Shown here piece by piece: positions 25,101-39,406 of a DNA stretch of 64,000 nt. How positions within the stretch are numbered: position 1 is the stretch's first letter; every line of letters begins with the position of its first letter. The translations under genes were made by a program, and so were the position numbers. The stretch is from Primula veris (lineage: Eukaryota > Streptophyta > Magnoliopsida > Ericales > Primulaceae): positions 23,754,711-23,818,710 of the forward strand of contig OY821741.1 in assembly GCA_963682055.1 (NCBI GenBank), in the 5' to 3' direction. Under the pieces are notes generated by a model. The model ran no database searches. It was given only the letters and a program-made list of their open reading frames with translations, and was not told the origin of the DNA.

Positions 25101-25799
25101 TAAAGGGATTCACAGCCAAAATACTTAATAAGATTCCTACATTGTTCAAAGGGATGAGAAATGAAGTGAGCAAGTTCAAATGCCGAAAGTCTCAATAAAT
25201 AGGATTAAAGGCCATCACAGCCCAAACCCTTAATAAGACTCTGACACTGAGCAGTTGAATGAACGAGAAAGCAAGTGAGCATGTTCTAGATTGATGTCGA
25301 AAATCTCATTAAGTAGGATTAAAGGCCATCACAGCCCAAATCCTTAGTAAGATTCCTACATTGTTCAAAGGGATGAGAAATGAAGTGAGCAAGTTCAAAT
25401 GCCGAAAGTCTCATTAAATAGGATTAAAGGCCATCACAGCCCAAACCCTTAATAAGACTCTGACACTGAGCAGTTGAATGAACGAGAAAGCAAGTGAGCA
25501 TGTTCAAGATTGATGTCGAAAATCTCATTAAGTAGGATTAAAGGCCATCACAGCCCAAATACTTAATAAGATTCCTACATTGTTCAAAGGGATGAGAAAT
25601 GAATTGAGCAAGTTCAAATGCCGAAAGTCTCATTAAATAGGATTAAAGGCCATCACAGCCCAAACCCTTAATAAGACTCTGACACTGAGCAGTTGAATGA
25701 ACGAGAAAGCAAGTGAGCATGTTCAAGATTGATGTCGAAAATCTCATTAAGTAGGATTAAAGGCCATCACAGCCAAAATACTTAATAAGATTCCTACAT

Positions 25800-28700
25800 T
25801 GTTCAAAGGGATGAGAATCAAGATTGATGTCGAAAATCTCATTAAGTAGGATTAAAGGCCATCACAGCCAAAATACTTAATAAGATTCCTACATTGTTCA
25901 AAGGGATGAGAAATGAAGTGAGCAAGTTCAAATGCCGAAAGTCTCATTAAATAGGATTAAAGGCCATCACAGCCCAAACCCTTAATAAGACTCTGACATT
26001 GAGCAGTTGAATGAACGAGAAAGCAAGTGAGCATGTTCAAGATCGATGTCGAAAATCACATTAAGTAGGATTAAAGGCCATCACAGCCCAAATACTTAAT
26101 AAGATTCCTACATTGTTCAAAGGGATGAGAAATGAAGTGAGCAAGTTCAAATGCCGAAAGTCTCATTAAAAATGATTAAAGGCCATCACAGCCCAAACCT
26201 TTAATAAGACTCTGACATTGAGCAGTTGAATGAACGAGAAAGCAAGTGAGCATGTTCAAGATTGATGTCGAAAATCTCATTAAGTAGGATTAAAGGCCAT
26301 CACAGCCCAAATACTTAATAAGATTCCTACATTGTTCAAAGGGATGAGAAATGAAGTGAGCAAGTTCAAATACCGAAAGTCTAAATAAATAGGATTAAAG
26401 GTCATCACAGCCCAAACCCTTAATAAGACTCTGACATTGAGCAGTTGAATGAACGAGAAAGCAACTGAGCATGTTCAAGATCGATGTCGAAAATCACATT
26501 AAATAGGATTAAAGGCCATCACAGCCCAAATACTTAATAAAATTCCTACATTGTTCAAAGGGATGAGAAATGAAGTGAGCAAGTTCAAATGCCGAAAGTC
26601 TCAATAAATAGGATTAAAGGCCATCACAGCCCAAACCCTTAATAAGACTCTGACATTGAGCAGTTGAATAAACGAGAAAGCAAGTGAGCATGTTCAAGAT
26701 TGCTGTCGAAAATCTCATTAAGTAGGATTAAAGGCCATCACAGCCCAAATACTTAATAAGATTACTACATTGTTCAAAGGGATGAGAAATGAAGTGAGCA
26801 AGTTCAAATGCCGAAAGTCTCATTAAAAATGATTAAAGGCCATCACAGCCCAAACCCTTAATAAGACTCTGACATTGAGCAGTTGAATGAACGAGAAAGC
26901 AACTGAGCATGTTCAAGATCGATGTCGAAAATCACATTAAGTAGGATTAAAGGCCATCACAGCCCAAATACTTAATAAGATTACTACATTGTTCAAAGGG
27001 ATGAGAAATGAAATGAGCAAGTTCAAATGCCGAAAGTCTCATTAAATAGGATTAAAGGCCATCACAGCCCAAACCCTTAATAAGACTCTGACATTGAGCA
27101 GTTGAATAAACGAGAAAGCAAGTGAGCATGTTCAAGATGGATGTCGAAAATCTCATTAAGTAGGATTAAATGTCATCACAGCCCAAATACTTAATAAGAT
27201 TCCTACATTGTTCAAAGGGATGAGAAATGAAGTGAGCAAGTTCAAATGCCGAAAGTCTCAATAAATAGAATTAAAGGCCATCACAGCCCAAACCCTTAAT
27301 AAGACTCTGACATTGAGCAGTTGAATAAACGAGAAAGCAAGTGAGCATGTTCAAGATGGATGTCGAAAATCTCATTAAGTAGGATTAAAGGCCATCACAG
27401 CCCAAATACTTAATAAGATTCCTACATTGTTCAAAGGGATGAGAAATGAAGTGAGCAAGTTCAAATGCCGAAAGTCTCAATAAATAGGATTAAAGGCCAT
27501 CACAGCCCAAACCCTTAATAAGACTCTGACATTGAGCAGTTGAATAAACGAGAAAGCAAGTGAGCATGTTCAAGATGGATGTCGAAAATCTCATTAAGTA
27601 GGATTAAAGGCCATCACAGCCCAAATACTTAATAAGATTCCTACATTGTTCAAAGGGATGAGAAATGAAGTGAGCAAGTTCAAATGCCGAAAGTCTCATT
27701 AAATAGGATTAAAGGCCATCACAGCCCAAACCCTTAATAAGACTCTGACATTGAGCAGTTGAATGAACGAGAAAGCAACTGAGCATGTTCAAGATGGATG
27801 TCGAAAATCACATTAAGTAGGATTAAAGGCCATCACAGCCCAAATACTTAATAAGATTCCTACATTGTTCAAAGGGATGAGAAATGAAATGAGCAAGTTC
27901 AAATGCCGAAAGTCTCATTAAATAGGATTAAAGGCCATCACAGCCCAAACCCTTAATAAGACTCTTAACATTGAGCAGTTGAATGAACGAGAAAGCAAGT
28001 GAGCATGTTCAAGATCGATGTCGAAAATCTCATTAAGTAGGATTAAAGGCCATCACAGCCCAAATACTTAATAAGATTCCTACATTGTTCAAAGGGATGA
28101 GAAATGAAGTGAGCAAGTTCAAATGCCGAAAGTCTCAATAAATAGGATTAAAGGCCATCACAGCCCAAACCCTTAATAAGACTCTGACATTGAGCAGTTG
28201 AATAAACGAGAAAGCAAGTGAGCATGTTCAAGATTGATGTCGAAAATCTCATTAAGTAGGATTAAAGGCCATCACAGCCCAAATACTTAATAAGATTCCT
28301 ACATTGTTCAAAGGGATGAGAAATGAAGTGAGCAAGTTCAAATGCCGAAAGTCTCAATAAATAGGATTAAAGGCCATCACAGCCCAAACCCTTAATAAGA
28401 CTCTGACATTGAGCAGTTGAATAAACGAGAAAGCAAGTGAGCATGTTCAAGATTGATGTCGAAAATCTCATTAAGTAGGATTAAAGGCCATCACAGCCCA
28501 AATACTTAATAAGATTCCTACATTGTTCAAAGGGATGAGAAATGAAGTGAGCAAGTTCAAATGCCGAAAGTCTCAATAAATAGGATTAAAGGCCATCACA
28601 GCCCAAACCCTTAATAAGACTCTGACATTGAGCAGTTGAATAAACGAGAAAGCAAGTGAGCATGTTCAAGATTGATGTCGAAAATCTCATTAAGTAGGAT

Positions 28701-28800
28701 TAAAGGCCATCACAGCCCAAATACTTAATAAGATTCCTACATTGTTCAAAGGGATGAGAAATGAAGTGAGCAAGTTCAAATGCCGAAAGTCTCAATAAAT
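25800..28800 (+). repeat. satellite block recurring at about 49.05-52.02 kb
   Basis: Rare alleles CTAAATAAATAGG (26381), GATTGCTGTCG (26699), GATGGATGTCG, GAATTAAAGG and the +1 insertion CTCTTAACATT (27961) recur in the same order at 49596, 49915 and onward to 51176. The offset is 23215 bp (106 dimers plus one base, the base coming from the intervening insertion). Confidence 0.85.
25811..25830 (+). other. 124-bp deletion junction in the satellite
   Basis: A B monomer breaks at GATGAGAA and continues as TCAAGATTGATG of the following A monomer, removing about 124 bp (the end of B and the first half of A). The join breaks the 219-bp register, and the matching place in the related block near 49.13 kb is intact. 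Confidence 0.85.
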
Positions 28801-28829
28801 AGGATTAAAGGCCATCACAGCCCAAATAC

Positions 28830-31800
28830 TTAATAAGACTCTGACATTGAGCAGTTGAATGAACGAGAAAGCAAGTGAGCATGTTCAAGATCGATGTCGA
28901 AAATCTCATTAAGTAGGATTAAAGGCCATCACAGCCCAAATACTTAATAAGATTCCTACATTGTTCAAAGGGATGAGAAATGAAGTGAGCAAGTTCAAAT
29001 GCCAAAAGTCTCAATAAATAGGATTAAAGGCCATGACAGCCCAAACCCTTAATAAGACTCTGACATTGATCAGTTGAATGAACGAGAAAGCAAGTGAGCA
29101 TGTTCAAGATTGATGTCGAAAATCTCATTAAGTAGGATTAAAGGCCATCACAGCCAAAATACTTAATAAGATTCCTACATTGTTAAAAGGGATGAGAAAT
29201 GAAGTGAGCAAGTTCAAATGCCGAAAGTCTCATTAAATAGGATTAAAGGCCATCACAGCCCAAACCCTTAATAAGACTCTGACATTGAGCAGTTGAATGA
29301 ACGAGAAAGCAAGTGAGCATGTTCAAGATCGATGTCGAAAATCTCATTAAGTAGGATTAAAGGCCATCACAGCCCAAATACTTAATAAGATTCCTACATT
29401 GTTCAAAGGGATGAGAAATGAAGTGAGCAAGTTCAAATACCGAAAGTCTCAATAAATAGGATTAAAGGCCATCACAGCCCAAACCCTTAATAAGACTCTG
29501 ACATTGAGCAGTTGAATGAACGAGAAAGCAAGTGAGCATGTTCAAGATCGATGTCGAAAATCTCATTAAGTAGGATTAAAGGCCATCACAGCCCAAATAC
29601 TTAATAAGATTCCTACATTGTTCAAAGGGATGAGAAATGAAGTGAGCAAGTTCAAATGCCAAAAGTCTCAATAAATAGGATTAAAGGCCATGACAGCCCA
29701 AACCCTTAATAAGACTCTGACATTGATCAGTTGAATGAACGAGAAAGCAAGTGAGCATGTTCAAGATTGATGTCGAAAATCTCATTAAGTAGGATTAAAG
29801 GCCATCACAGCCAAAATACTTAATAAGATTCCTACATTGTTAAAAGGGATGAGAAATGAAGTGAGCAAGTTCAAATGCCGAAAGTCTCATTAAATAGGAT
29901 TAAAGGCCATCACAGCCCAAACCCTTAATAAGACTCTGACATTGAGCAGTTGAATGAACGAGAAAGCAAGTGACCATGTTAAAGCTCGATGTCGAAAATC
30001 TCATTAAGTAGGATTAAAGGCCATCACAGCCCAAATCCTTAGTAAGATTCCTACATTGTTCAAAGGGATGAGAAATTAAGTGAGCAAGTTCAAATGCCGA
30101 AAGTCTCATTAAATAGGATTAAAGGCCATCACAGCCCAAACCCTTAATAAGACTCTGACATTGAGCAGTTGAATGAACGAGAAAGCAAGTGAGCATGTTA
30201 AAGCTCGATGTCGAAAATCTCATTAAGTAGGATTAAAGGCCATCACAGCCCAAATCCTTAGTAAGATTCCTACATTGTTCAAAGGGATGAGAAATTAAGT
30301 GAGCAAGTTCAAATGCCGAAAGTCTCATTAAATAGGATTAAAGGCCATCACAGCCCAAACCCTTAATAAGACTCTGACACTGAGCAGTTGAATGAACGAG
30401 AAAGCAAGTGAGCATGTTCAAGATCGATGTCGAAAATCTCATTAAGTAGGATTAAAGGCCATCACAGCCCAAATACTTAATAAGATTCCTACATTGTTCA
30501 AAGGGATGAGAAATGAAGTGAGCAAGTTCAAATGCCAAAAGTCTCAATAAATAGGATTAAAGGCCATGACAGCCCAAACCCTTAATAAGACTCTGACATT
30601 GAGCAGTTGAATGAACGAGAAAGCAAGTGAGCATGTTCAAGATTGATGTCGAAAATCTCATTAAGTAGGATTAAAGGCCATCACAGCCCAAATACTTAAT
30701 AAGATTCCTACATTGTTAAAAGGGATGAGAAATGAAGTGAGCAAGTTCAAATGCCGAAAGTCTCATTAAATAGGATTAAAGGCCATCACAGCCCAAACCC
30801 TTAATAAGACTCTGACATTGAGCAGTTGAATGAACGAGAAAGCAAGTGAGCATGTTCAAGATCGATGTCGAAAATCTCATTAAGTAGGATTAAAGGCCAT
30901 CACAGCCCAAATACTTAATAAGATTCCTACATTGTTCAAAGGGATGAGAAATGAAGTGAGCAAGTTCAAATACCGAAAGTCTCAATAAATAGGATTAAAG
31001 GCCATCACAGCCCAAACCCTTAATAAGACTCTGACATTGAGCAGTTGAATGAACGAGAAAGCAAGTGAGCATGTTCAAGATCGATGTCGAAAATCTCATT
31101 AAGTAGGATTAAAGGCCATCACAGCCCAAATACTTAATAAGATTCCTACATTGTTCAAAGGGATGAGAAATGAAGTGAGCAAGTTCAAATGCCAAAAGTC
31201 TCAATAAATAGGATTAAAGGCCATGACAGCCCAAACCCTTAATAAGACTCTGACATTGATCAGTTGAATGAACGAGAAAGCAAGTGAGCATGTTCAAGAT
31301 CGATGTCGAAAATCTCATTAAGTAGGATTAAAGGCCATCACAGCCAAAATACTTAATAAGATTCCTACATTGTTAAAAGGGATGAGAAATGAAGTGAGCA
31401 AGTTCAAATGCCGAAAGTCTCATTAAATAGGATTAAAGGCCATCACAGCCCAAACCCTTAATAAGACTCTGACATTGAGCAGTTGAATGAACGAGAAAGC
31501 AAGTGACCATGTTAAAGCTCGATGTCGAAAATCTCATTAAGTAGGATTAAAGGCCATCACAGCCCAAATCCTTAGTAAGATTCCTACATTGTTCAAAGGG
31601 ATGAGAAATTAAGTGAGCAAGTTCAAATGCCGAAAGTCTCATTAAATAGGATTAAAGGCCATCACAGCCCAAACCCTTAATAAGACTCTGACACTGAGCA
31701 GTTGAATGAACGAGAAAGCAAGTGAGCATGTTCAAGATCGATGTCGAAAATCTCATTAAGTAGGATTAAAGGCCATCACAGCCCAAATACTTAATAAGAT

Positions 31801-34500
31801 TCCTACATTGTTCAAAGGGATGAGAAATGAAGTGAGCAAGTTCAAATGCCAAAAGTCTCAATAAATAGGATTAAAGGCCATGACAGCCCAAACCCTTAAT
31901 AAGACTCTGACATTGAGCAGTTGAATGAACGAGAAAGCAAGTGAGCATGTTCAAGATTGATGTCGAAAATCTCATTAAGTAAGATTAAAGGCCATCACAG
32001 CCCAAATACTTAATAAGATTCCTACATTGTTCAAAGGGATGAGAAATGAAGTGAGCAAGTTCAAATGCCGAAAGTCTCATTAAATAGGATTAAAGGCCAT
32101 CACAGCCCAAACCCTTAATAAGACTCTGACATTGAGCAGTTGAATGAACGAGAAAGCAAGTGAGCATGTTCAAGATCGATGTCGAAAATCTCATTAAGTA
32201 GGATTAAAGGCCATCACAGCCCAAATACTTAATAAGATTCCTACATTGTTCAAAGGGATGAGAAATGAAGTGAGCAAGTTCAAATACCGAAAGTCTCATT
32301 AAATAGGATTAAAGGCCATCACAGCCCAAACCCTTAATAAGACTCTGACATTGAGCAGTTGAATGAACGAGAAAGCAAGTGAGCATGTTCAAGATCGATG
32401 TCGAAAATCTCATTAAGTAGGATTAAAGGCCATCACAGCCCAAATACTTAATAAGATTCCTACATTGTTCAAAGGGATGAGAAATGAAGTGAGCAAGTTC
32501 AAATACCGAAAGTCTCAATAAATAGGATTAAAGGCCATCACAGCCCAAACCCTTAATAAGACTCTGACATTGAGCAGTTGAATGAACGAGAAAGCAACTG
32601 AGCATGTTCAAGATCGATGTCGAAAATCACATTAAGTAGGATTAAAGGCCATCACAGCCCAAATACTTAATAAGATTCCTACATTGTTCAAAGGGATGAG
32701 AAATGAAGTGAGAAAGTTCAAATGCCGAAAGTCTCATTAAATAGGATTAAAGGCTATCACAGCCCAAACACTTAATAATACTCTGACACTGAGCAGTTGA
32801 ATGAACGAGAAAGCAAGTGAGCATGTTCAAGATTGATGTCGAAAATCTCATTAAGTAGGATTAAAGGCCATCACAGCCCAAATACTTAATAAGATTCCTA
32901 CATTGTTCAAAGGGATGAGAAATGAAGTGAGCAAGTTCAAATGCCGAAAGTCTCATTAAAAATGATTAAAGGCCATCACAGCCCAAACCCTTAATAAGAC
33001 ACTGACATTGAGCAGTTGAATGAACGAGAAAGCAACTGAGTACGTTCAAGATCGATGACGAAAATCACATTAAGTAGGATTAAAGGGATTCACAGCCAAA
33101 ATACTTAATAAGATTCCTACATTGTTCAAAGGGATGAGAAATGAAGTGAGCAAGTTCAAATGCCGAAAGTCTCAATAAATAGGATTAAAGGCCATCACAG
33201 CCCAAACCCTTAATAAGATTCTGACATTGAGCAGTTGAATGAACGAGAAAGCAAGTGAGCATGTTCAAGATTGATGTCGAAAATCTCATTAAGTAGGATT
33301 AAAGGCCATCACAGCCCAAATACTTAATAATATTCCTACATTGTTCAAAGGGATGAGAAATGAAGTGAGCAAGTTCAAATGCCAAAAGTCTCAATAAATA
33401 GGATTAAAGGCCATCACAGCCCAAACCCTTAATAAGACTCTGACATTGAGCAGTTGAATGAACGAGAAAGCAACTGAGTATGTTCAAGATCGATGACGAA
33501 AATCACATTAAGTAGGATTAAAGGCCACCACAGCCCAAATACTTAATAAGATTCCTACATTGTTCAAAGGGATGAGAAATGAAGTGAGCAAGTTCAAATG
33601 CCGAAAGTCTCAATAAATAGGATTAAAGGCCATCACAGCCCAAACCCTTAATAAGACTCTGACATTGAGCAGTTGAATGAACGAGAAAGCAAGTGAGCAT
33701 GTTCAAGATCGATGACGAAAATCTCATTAAGTAGGATTAAAGGTCATCACAGCCCAAATACTTAATAAGATTCCTACATTGTTTAAAGGGATGAGAAATG
33801 AAGTGAGCAAGTTCAAATGCCGAAAGTCTCATTAAAAATGATTAAAGGCCATCACAGCCCAAACCCTTAATAAGACACTGACATTGAGCAGTTGAATGAA
33901 CGAGAAAGCAACTGAGTATGTTCAAGATCGATGACGAAAATCACATTAAGTAGGATTAAAGGCCACCACAGCCCAAATACTTAATAAGATTCCTACATTG
34001 TTCAAAGGGATGAGAAATGAAGTGAGCAAGTTCAAATGCCGAAAGTCTCAATAAATAGGATTAAAGGCCATCACAGCCCAAACCCTTAATAAGACTCTGA
34101 CATTGAGCAGTTGAATGAACGAGAAAGCAAGTGAGCATGTTCAAGATCGATGTCGAAAATCACATTAAGTAGGATTAAAGGCCATCACAGCCCAAATACT
34201 TGATAAGATTCCTACATTGTTCAAAGGGATGAGAAATGAAGTGAGCAAGTTCAAATGCCGAAAGTCTCATTAAATAGGATTAAAGGCCATCACAGCCCAA
34301 ACCCTTAATAAGACACTGACATTGAGCAGTTGAATGAACGAGAAAGCAACTGAGTACGTTCAAGATCGATGACGAAAATCACATTAAGTAGGATTAAAGG
34401 GATTCACAGCCAAAATACTTAATAAGATTCCTACATTGTTCAAAGGGATGAGAAATGAAGTGAGCAAGTTCAAATGCCGAAAGTCTCAATAAATAGGATT
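28830..34500 (+). repeat. satellite block copy 2 (about 5.67 kb)
   Basis: It shares the ordered rare variants of block copy 1 and is directly followed by a third copy at offset 5256 bp (24 dimers). Example markers are GACCATGTTAAAG at 29972 and 31505 and AGGCTATCAC at 32751. Confidence 0.85.
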
Positions 34501-37500
34501 AAAGGCCATCACAGCCCAAACCCTTAATAAGACTCTGACATTGAGCAGTTGAATGAACGAGAAAGCAAGTGAGCATGTTCAAGATCGATGTCGAAAATCT
34601 CATTAAGTAGGATTAAAGGCCATCACAGCCCAAATACTTAATAAGATTCCTACATTGTTCAAAGGGATGAGAAATGAAGTGAGCAAGTTCAAATACCGAA
34701 AGTCTCAATAAATAGGATTAAAGGCCATCACAGCCCAAACCCTTAATAAGACTCTGACATTGAGCAGTTGAATGAACGAGAAAGCAAGTGAGCATGTTCA
34801 AGATCGATGTCGAAAATCTCATTAAGTAGGATTAAAGGCCATCACAGCCCAAATACTTAATAAGATTCCTACATTGTTCAAAGGGATGAGAAATGAAGTG
34901 AGCAAGTTCAAATGCCAAAAGTCTCAATAAATAGGATTAAAGGCCATGACAGCCCAAACCCTTAATAAGACTCTGACATTGATCAGTTGAATGAACGAGA
35001 AAGCAAGTGAGCATGTTCAAGATTGATGTCGAAAATCTCATTAAGTAGGATTAAAGGCCATCACAGCCAAAATACTTAATAAGATTCCTACATTGTTAAA
35101 AGGGATGAGAAATGAAGTGAGCAAGTTCAAATGCCGAAAGTCTCATTAAATAGGATTAAAGGCCATCACAGCCCAAACCCTTAATAAGACTCTGACATTG
35201 AGCAGTTGAATGAACGAGAAAGCAAGTGACCATGTTAAAGCTCGATGTCGAAAATCTCATTAAGTAGGATTAAAGGCCATCACAGCCCAAATCCTTAGTA
35301 AGATTCCTACATTGTTCAAAGGGATGAGAAATTAAGTGAGCAAGTTCAAATGCCGAAAGTCTCATTAAATAGGATTAAAGGCCATCACAGCCCAAACCCT
35401 TAATAAGACTCTGACATTGAGCAGTTGAATGAACGAGAAAGCAAGTGAGCATGTTAAAGCTCGATGTCGAAAATCTCATTAAGTAGGATTAAAGGCCATC
35501 ACAGCCCAAATCCTTAGTAAGATTCCTACATTGTTCAAAGGGATGAGAAATTAAGTGAGCAAGTTCAAATGCCGAAAGTCTCATTAAATAGGATTAAAGG
35601 CCATCACAGCCCAAACCCTTAATAAGACTCTGACACTGAGCAGTTGAATGAACGAGAAAGCAAGTGAGCATGTTCAAGATCGATGTCGAAAATCTCATTA
35701 AGTAGGATTAAAGGCCATCACAGCCCAAATACTTAATAAGATTCCTACATTGTTCAAAGGGATGAGAAATGAAGTGAGCAAGTTCAAATGCCAAAAGTCT
35801 CAATAAATAGGATTAAAGGCCATGACAGCCCAAACCCTTAATAAGACTCTGACATTGAGCAGTTGAATGAACGAGAAAGCAAGTGAGCATGTTCAAGATT
35901 GATGTCGAAAATCTCATTAAGTAGGATTAAAGGCCATCACAGCCCAAATACTTAATAAGATTCCTACATTGTTAAAAGGGATGAGAAATGAAGTGAGCAA
36001 GTTCAAATGCCGAAAGTCTCATTAAATAGGATTAAAGGCCATCACAGCCCAAACCCTTAATAAGACTCTGACATTGAGCAGTTGAATGAACGAGAAAGCA
36101 AGTGAGCATGTTCAAGATCGATGTCGAAAATCTCATTAAGTATGATTAAAGGCCATCACAGCCCAAATACTTAATAAGATTCCTACATTGTTCAAAGGGA
36201 TGAGAAATGAAGTGAGCAAGTTCAAATACCGAAAGTCTCAATAAATAGGATTAAAGGCCATCACAGCCCAAACCCTTAATAAGACTCTGACATTGAGCAG
36301 TTGAATGAACGAGAAAGCAAGTGAGCATGTTCAAGATCGATGTCGAAAATCTCATTAAGTAGGATTAAAGGCCATCACAGCCCAAATACTTAATAAGATT
36401 CCTACATTGTTAAAAGGGATGAGAAATGAAGTGAGCAAGTTCAAATGCCGAAAGTCTCATTAAATAGGATTAAAGGCCATCACAGCCCAAACCCTTAATA
36501 AGACTCTGACATTGAGCAGTTGAATGAACGAGAAAGCAAGTGACCATGTTAAAGCTCGATGTCGAAAATCTCATTAAGTAGGATTAAAGGCCATCACAGC
36601 CCAAATCCTTAGTAAGATTCCTACATTGTTCAAAGGGATGAGAAATTAAGTGAGCAAGTTCAAATGCCGAAAGTCTCATTAAATAGGATTAAAGGCCATC
36701 ACAGCCCAAACCCTTAATAAGACTCTGACATTGAGCAGTTGAATGAACGAGAAAGCAAGTGAGCATGTTAAAGCTCGATGTCGAAAATCTCATTAAGTAG
36801 GATTAAAGGCCATCACAGCCCAAATCCTTAGTAAGATTCCTACATTGTTCAAAGGGATGAGAAATTAAGTGAGCAAGTTCAAATGCCGAAAGTCTCATTA
36901 AATAGGATTAAAGGCCATCACAGCCCAAACCCTTAATAAGACTCTGACACTGAGCAGTTGAATGAACGAGAAAGCAAGTGAGCATGTTCAAGATCGATGT
37001 CGAAAATCTCATTAAGTAGGATTAAAGGCCATCACAGCCCAAATACTTAATAAGATTCCTACATTGTTCAAAGGGATGAGAAATGAAGTGAGCAAGTTCA
37101 AATGCCAAAAGTCTCAATAAATAGGATTAAAGGCCATGACAGCCCAAACCCTTAATAAGACTCTGACATTGAGCAGTTGAATGAACGAGAAAGCAAGTGA
37201 GCATGTTCAAGATTGATGTCGAAAATCTCATTAAGTAAGATTAAAGGCCATCACAGCCCAAATACTTAATAAGATTCCTACATTGTTCAAAGGGATGAGA
37301 AATGAAGTGAGCAAGTTCAAATGCCGAAAGTCTCATTAAATAGGATTAAAGGCCATCACAGCCCAAACCCTTAATAAGACTCTGACATTGAGCAGTTGAA
37401 TGAACGAGAAAGCAAGTGAGCATGTTCAAGATCGATGTCGAAAATCTCATTAAGTAGGATTAAAGGCCATCACAGCCCAAATACTTAATAAGATTCCTAC

Positions 37501-39406
37501 ATTGTTCAAAGGGATGAGAAATGAAGTGAGCAAGTTCAAATACCGAAAGTCTCATTAAATAGGATTAAAGGCCATCACAGCCCAAACCCTTAATAAGACT
37601 CTGACATTGAGCAGTTGAATGAACGAGAAAGCAAGTGAGCATGTTCAAGATCGATGTCGAAAATCTCATTAAGTAGGATTAAAGGCCATCACAGCCCAAA
37701 TACTTAATAAGATTCCTACATTGTTCAAAGGGATGAGAAATGAAGTGAGCAAGTTCAAATACCGAAAGTCTCAATAAATAGGATTAAAGGCCATCACAGC
37801 CCAAACCCTTAATAAGACTCTGACATTGAGCAGTTGAATGAACGAGAAAGCAACTGAGCATGTTCAAGATCGATGTCGAAAATCACATTAAGTAGGATTA
37901 AAGGCCATCACAGCCCAAATACTTAATAAGATTCCTACATTGTTCAAAGGGATGAGAAATGAAGTGAGAAAGTTCAAATGCCGAAAGTCTCATTAAATAG
38001 GATTAAAGGCTATCACAGCCCAAACACTTAATAATACTCTGACACTGAGCAGTTGAATGAACGAGAAAGCAAGTGAGCATGTTCAAGATTGATGTCGAAA
38101 ATCTCATTAAGTAGGATTAAAGGCCATCACAGCCCAAATACTTAATAAGATTCCTACATTGTTCAAAGGGATGAGAAATGAAGTGAGCAAGTTCAAATGC
38201 CGAAAGTCTCATTAAAAATGATTAAAGGCCATCACAGCCCAAACCCTTAATAAGACACTGACATTGAGCAGTTGAATGAACGAGAAAGCAACTGAGTACG
38301 TTCAAGATCGATGACGAAAATCACATTAAGTAGGATTAAAGGGATTCACAGCCAAAATACTTAATAAGATTCCTACATTGTTCAAAGGGATGAGAAATGA
38401 AGTGAGCAAGTTCAAATGCCGAAAGTCTCAATAAATAGGATTAAAGGCCATCACAGCCCAAACCCTTAATAAGATTCTGACATTGAGCAGTTGAATGAAC
38501 GAGAAAGCAAGTGAGCATGTTCAAGATTGATGTCGAAAATCTCATTAAGTAGGATTAAAGGCCATCACAGCCCAAATACTTAATAATATTCCTACATTGT
38601 TCAAAGGGATGAGAAATGAAGTGAGCAAGTTCAAATGCCAAAAGTCTCAATAAATAGGATTAAAGGCCATCACAGCCCAAACCCTTAATAAGACTCTGAC
38701 ATTGAGCAGTTGAATGAACGAGAAAGCAACTGAGTATGTTCAAGATCGATGACGAAAATCACATTAAGTAGGATTAAAGGCCACCACAGCCCAAATACTT
38801 AATAAGATTCCTACATTGTTCAAAGGGATGAGAAATGAAGTGAGCAAGTTCAAATGCCGAAAGTCTCAATAAATAGGATTAAAGGCCATCACAGCCCAAA
38901 CCCTTAATAAGACTCTGACATTGAGCAGTTGAATGAACGAGAAAGCAAGTGAGCATGTTCAAGATCGATGACGAAAATCTCATTAAGTAGGATTAAAGGT
39001 CATCACAGCCCAAATACTTAATAAGATTCCTACATTGTTTAAAGGGATGAGAAATGAAGTGAGCAAGTTCAAATGCCGAAAGTCTCATTAAAAATGATTA
39101 AAGGCCATCACAGCCCAAACCCTTAATAAGACACTGACATTGAGCAGTTGAATGAACGAGAAAGCAACTGAGTATGTTCAAGATCGATGACGAAAATCAC
39201 ATTAAGTAGGATTAAAGGCCACCACAGCCCAAATACTTAATAAGATTCCTACATTGTTCAAAGGGATGAGAAATGAAGTGAGCAAGTTCAAATGCCGAAA
39301 GTCTCAATAAATAGGATTAAAGGCCATCACAGCCCAAACCCTTAATAAGACTCTGACATTGAGCAGTTGAATGAACGAGAAAGCAAGTGAGCATGTTCAA
39401 GATCGA
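34500..39406 (+). repeat. satellite block copy 3, in tandem with copy 2
   Basis: Markers GACCATGTTAAAG (35228), TTAAGTAAGATT (37231) and AGGCTATCAC (38007) lie 5256 bp after their copy-2 equivalents. One marker (36542 versus 31505) is offset by 5037 bp, showing single-dimer gain or loss inside the block. The match ends near 39406. Confidence 0.85.
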
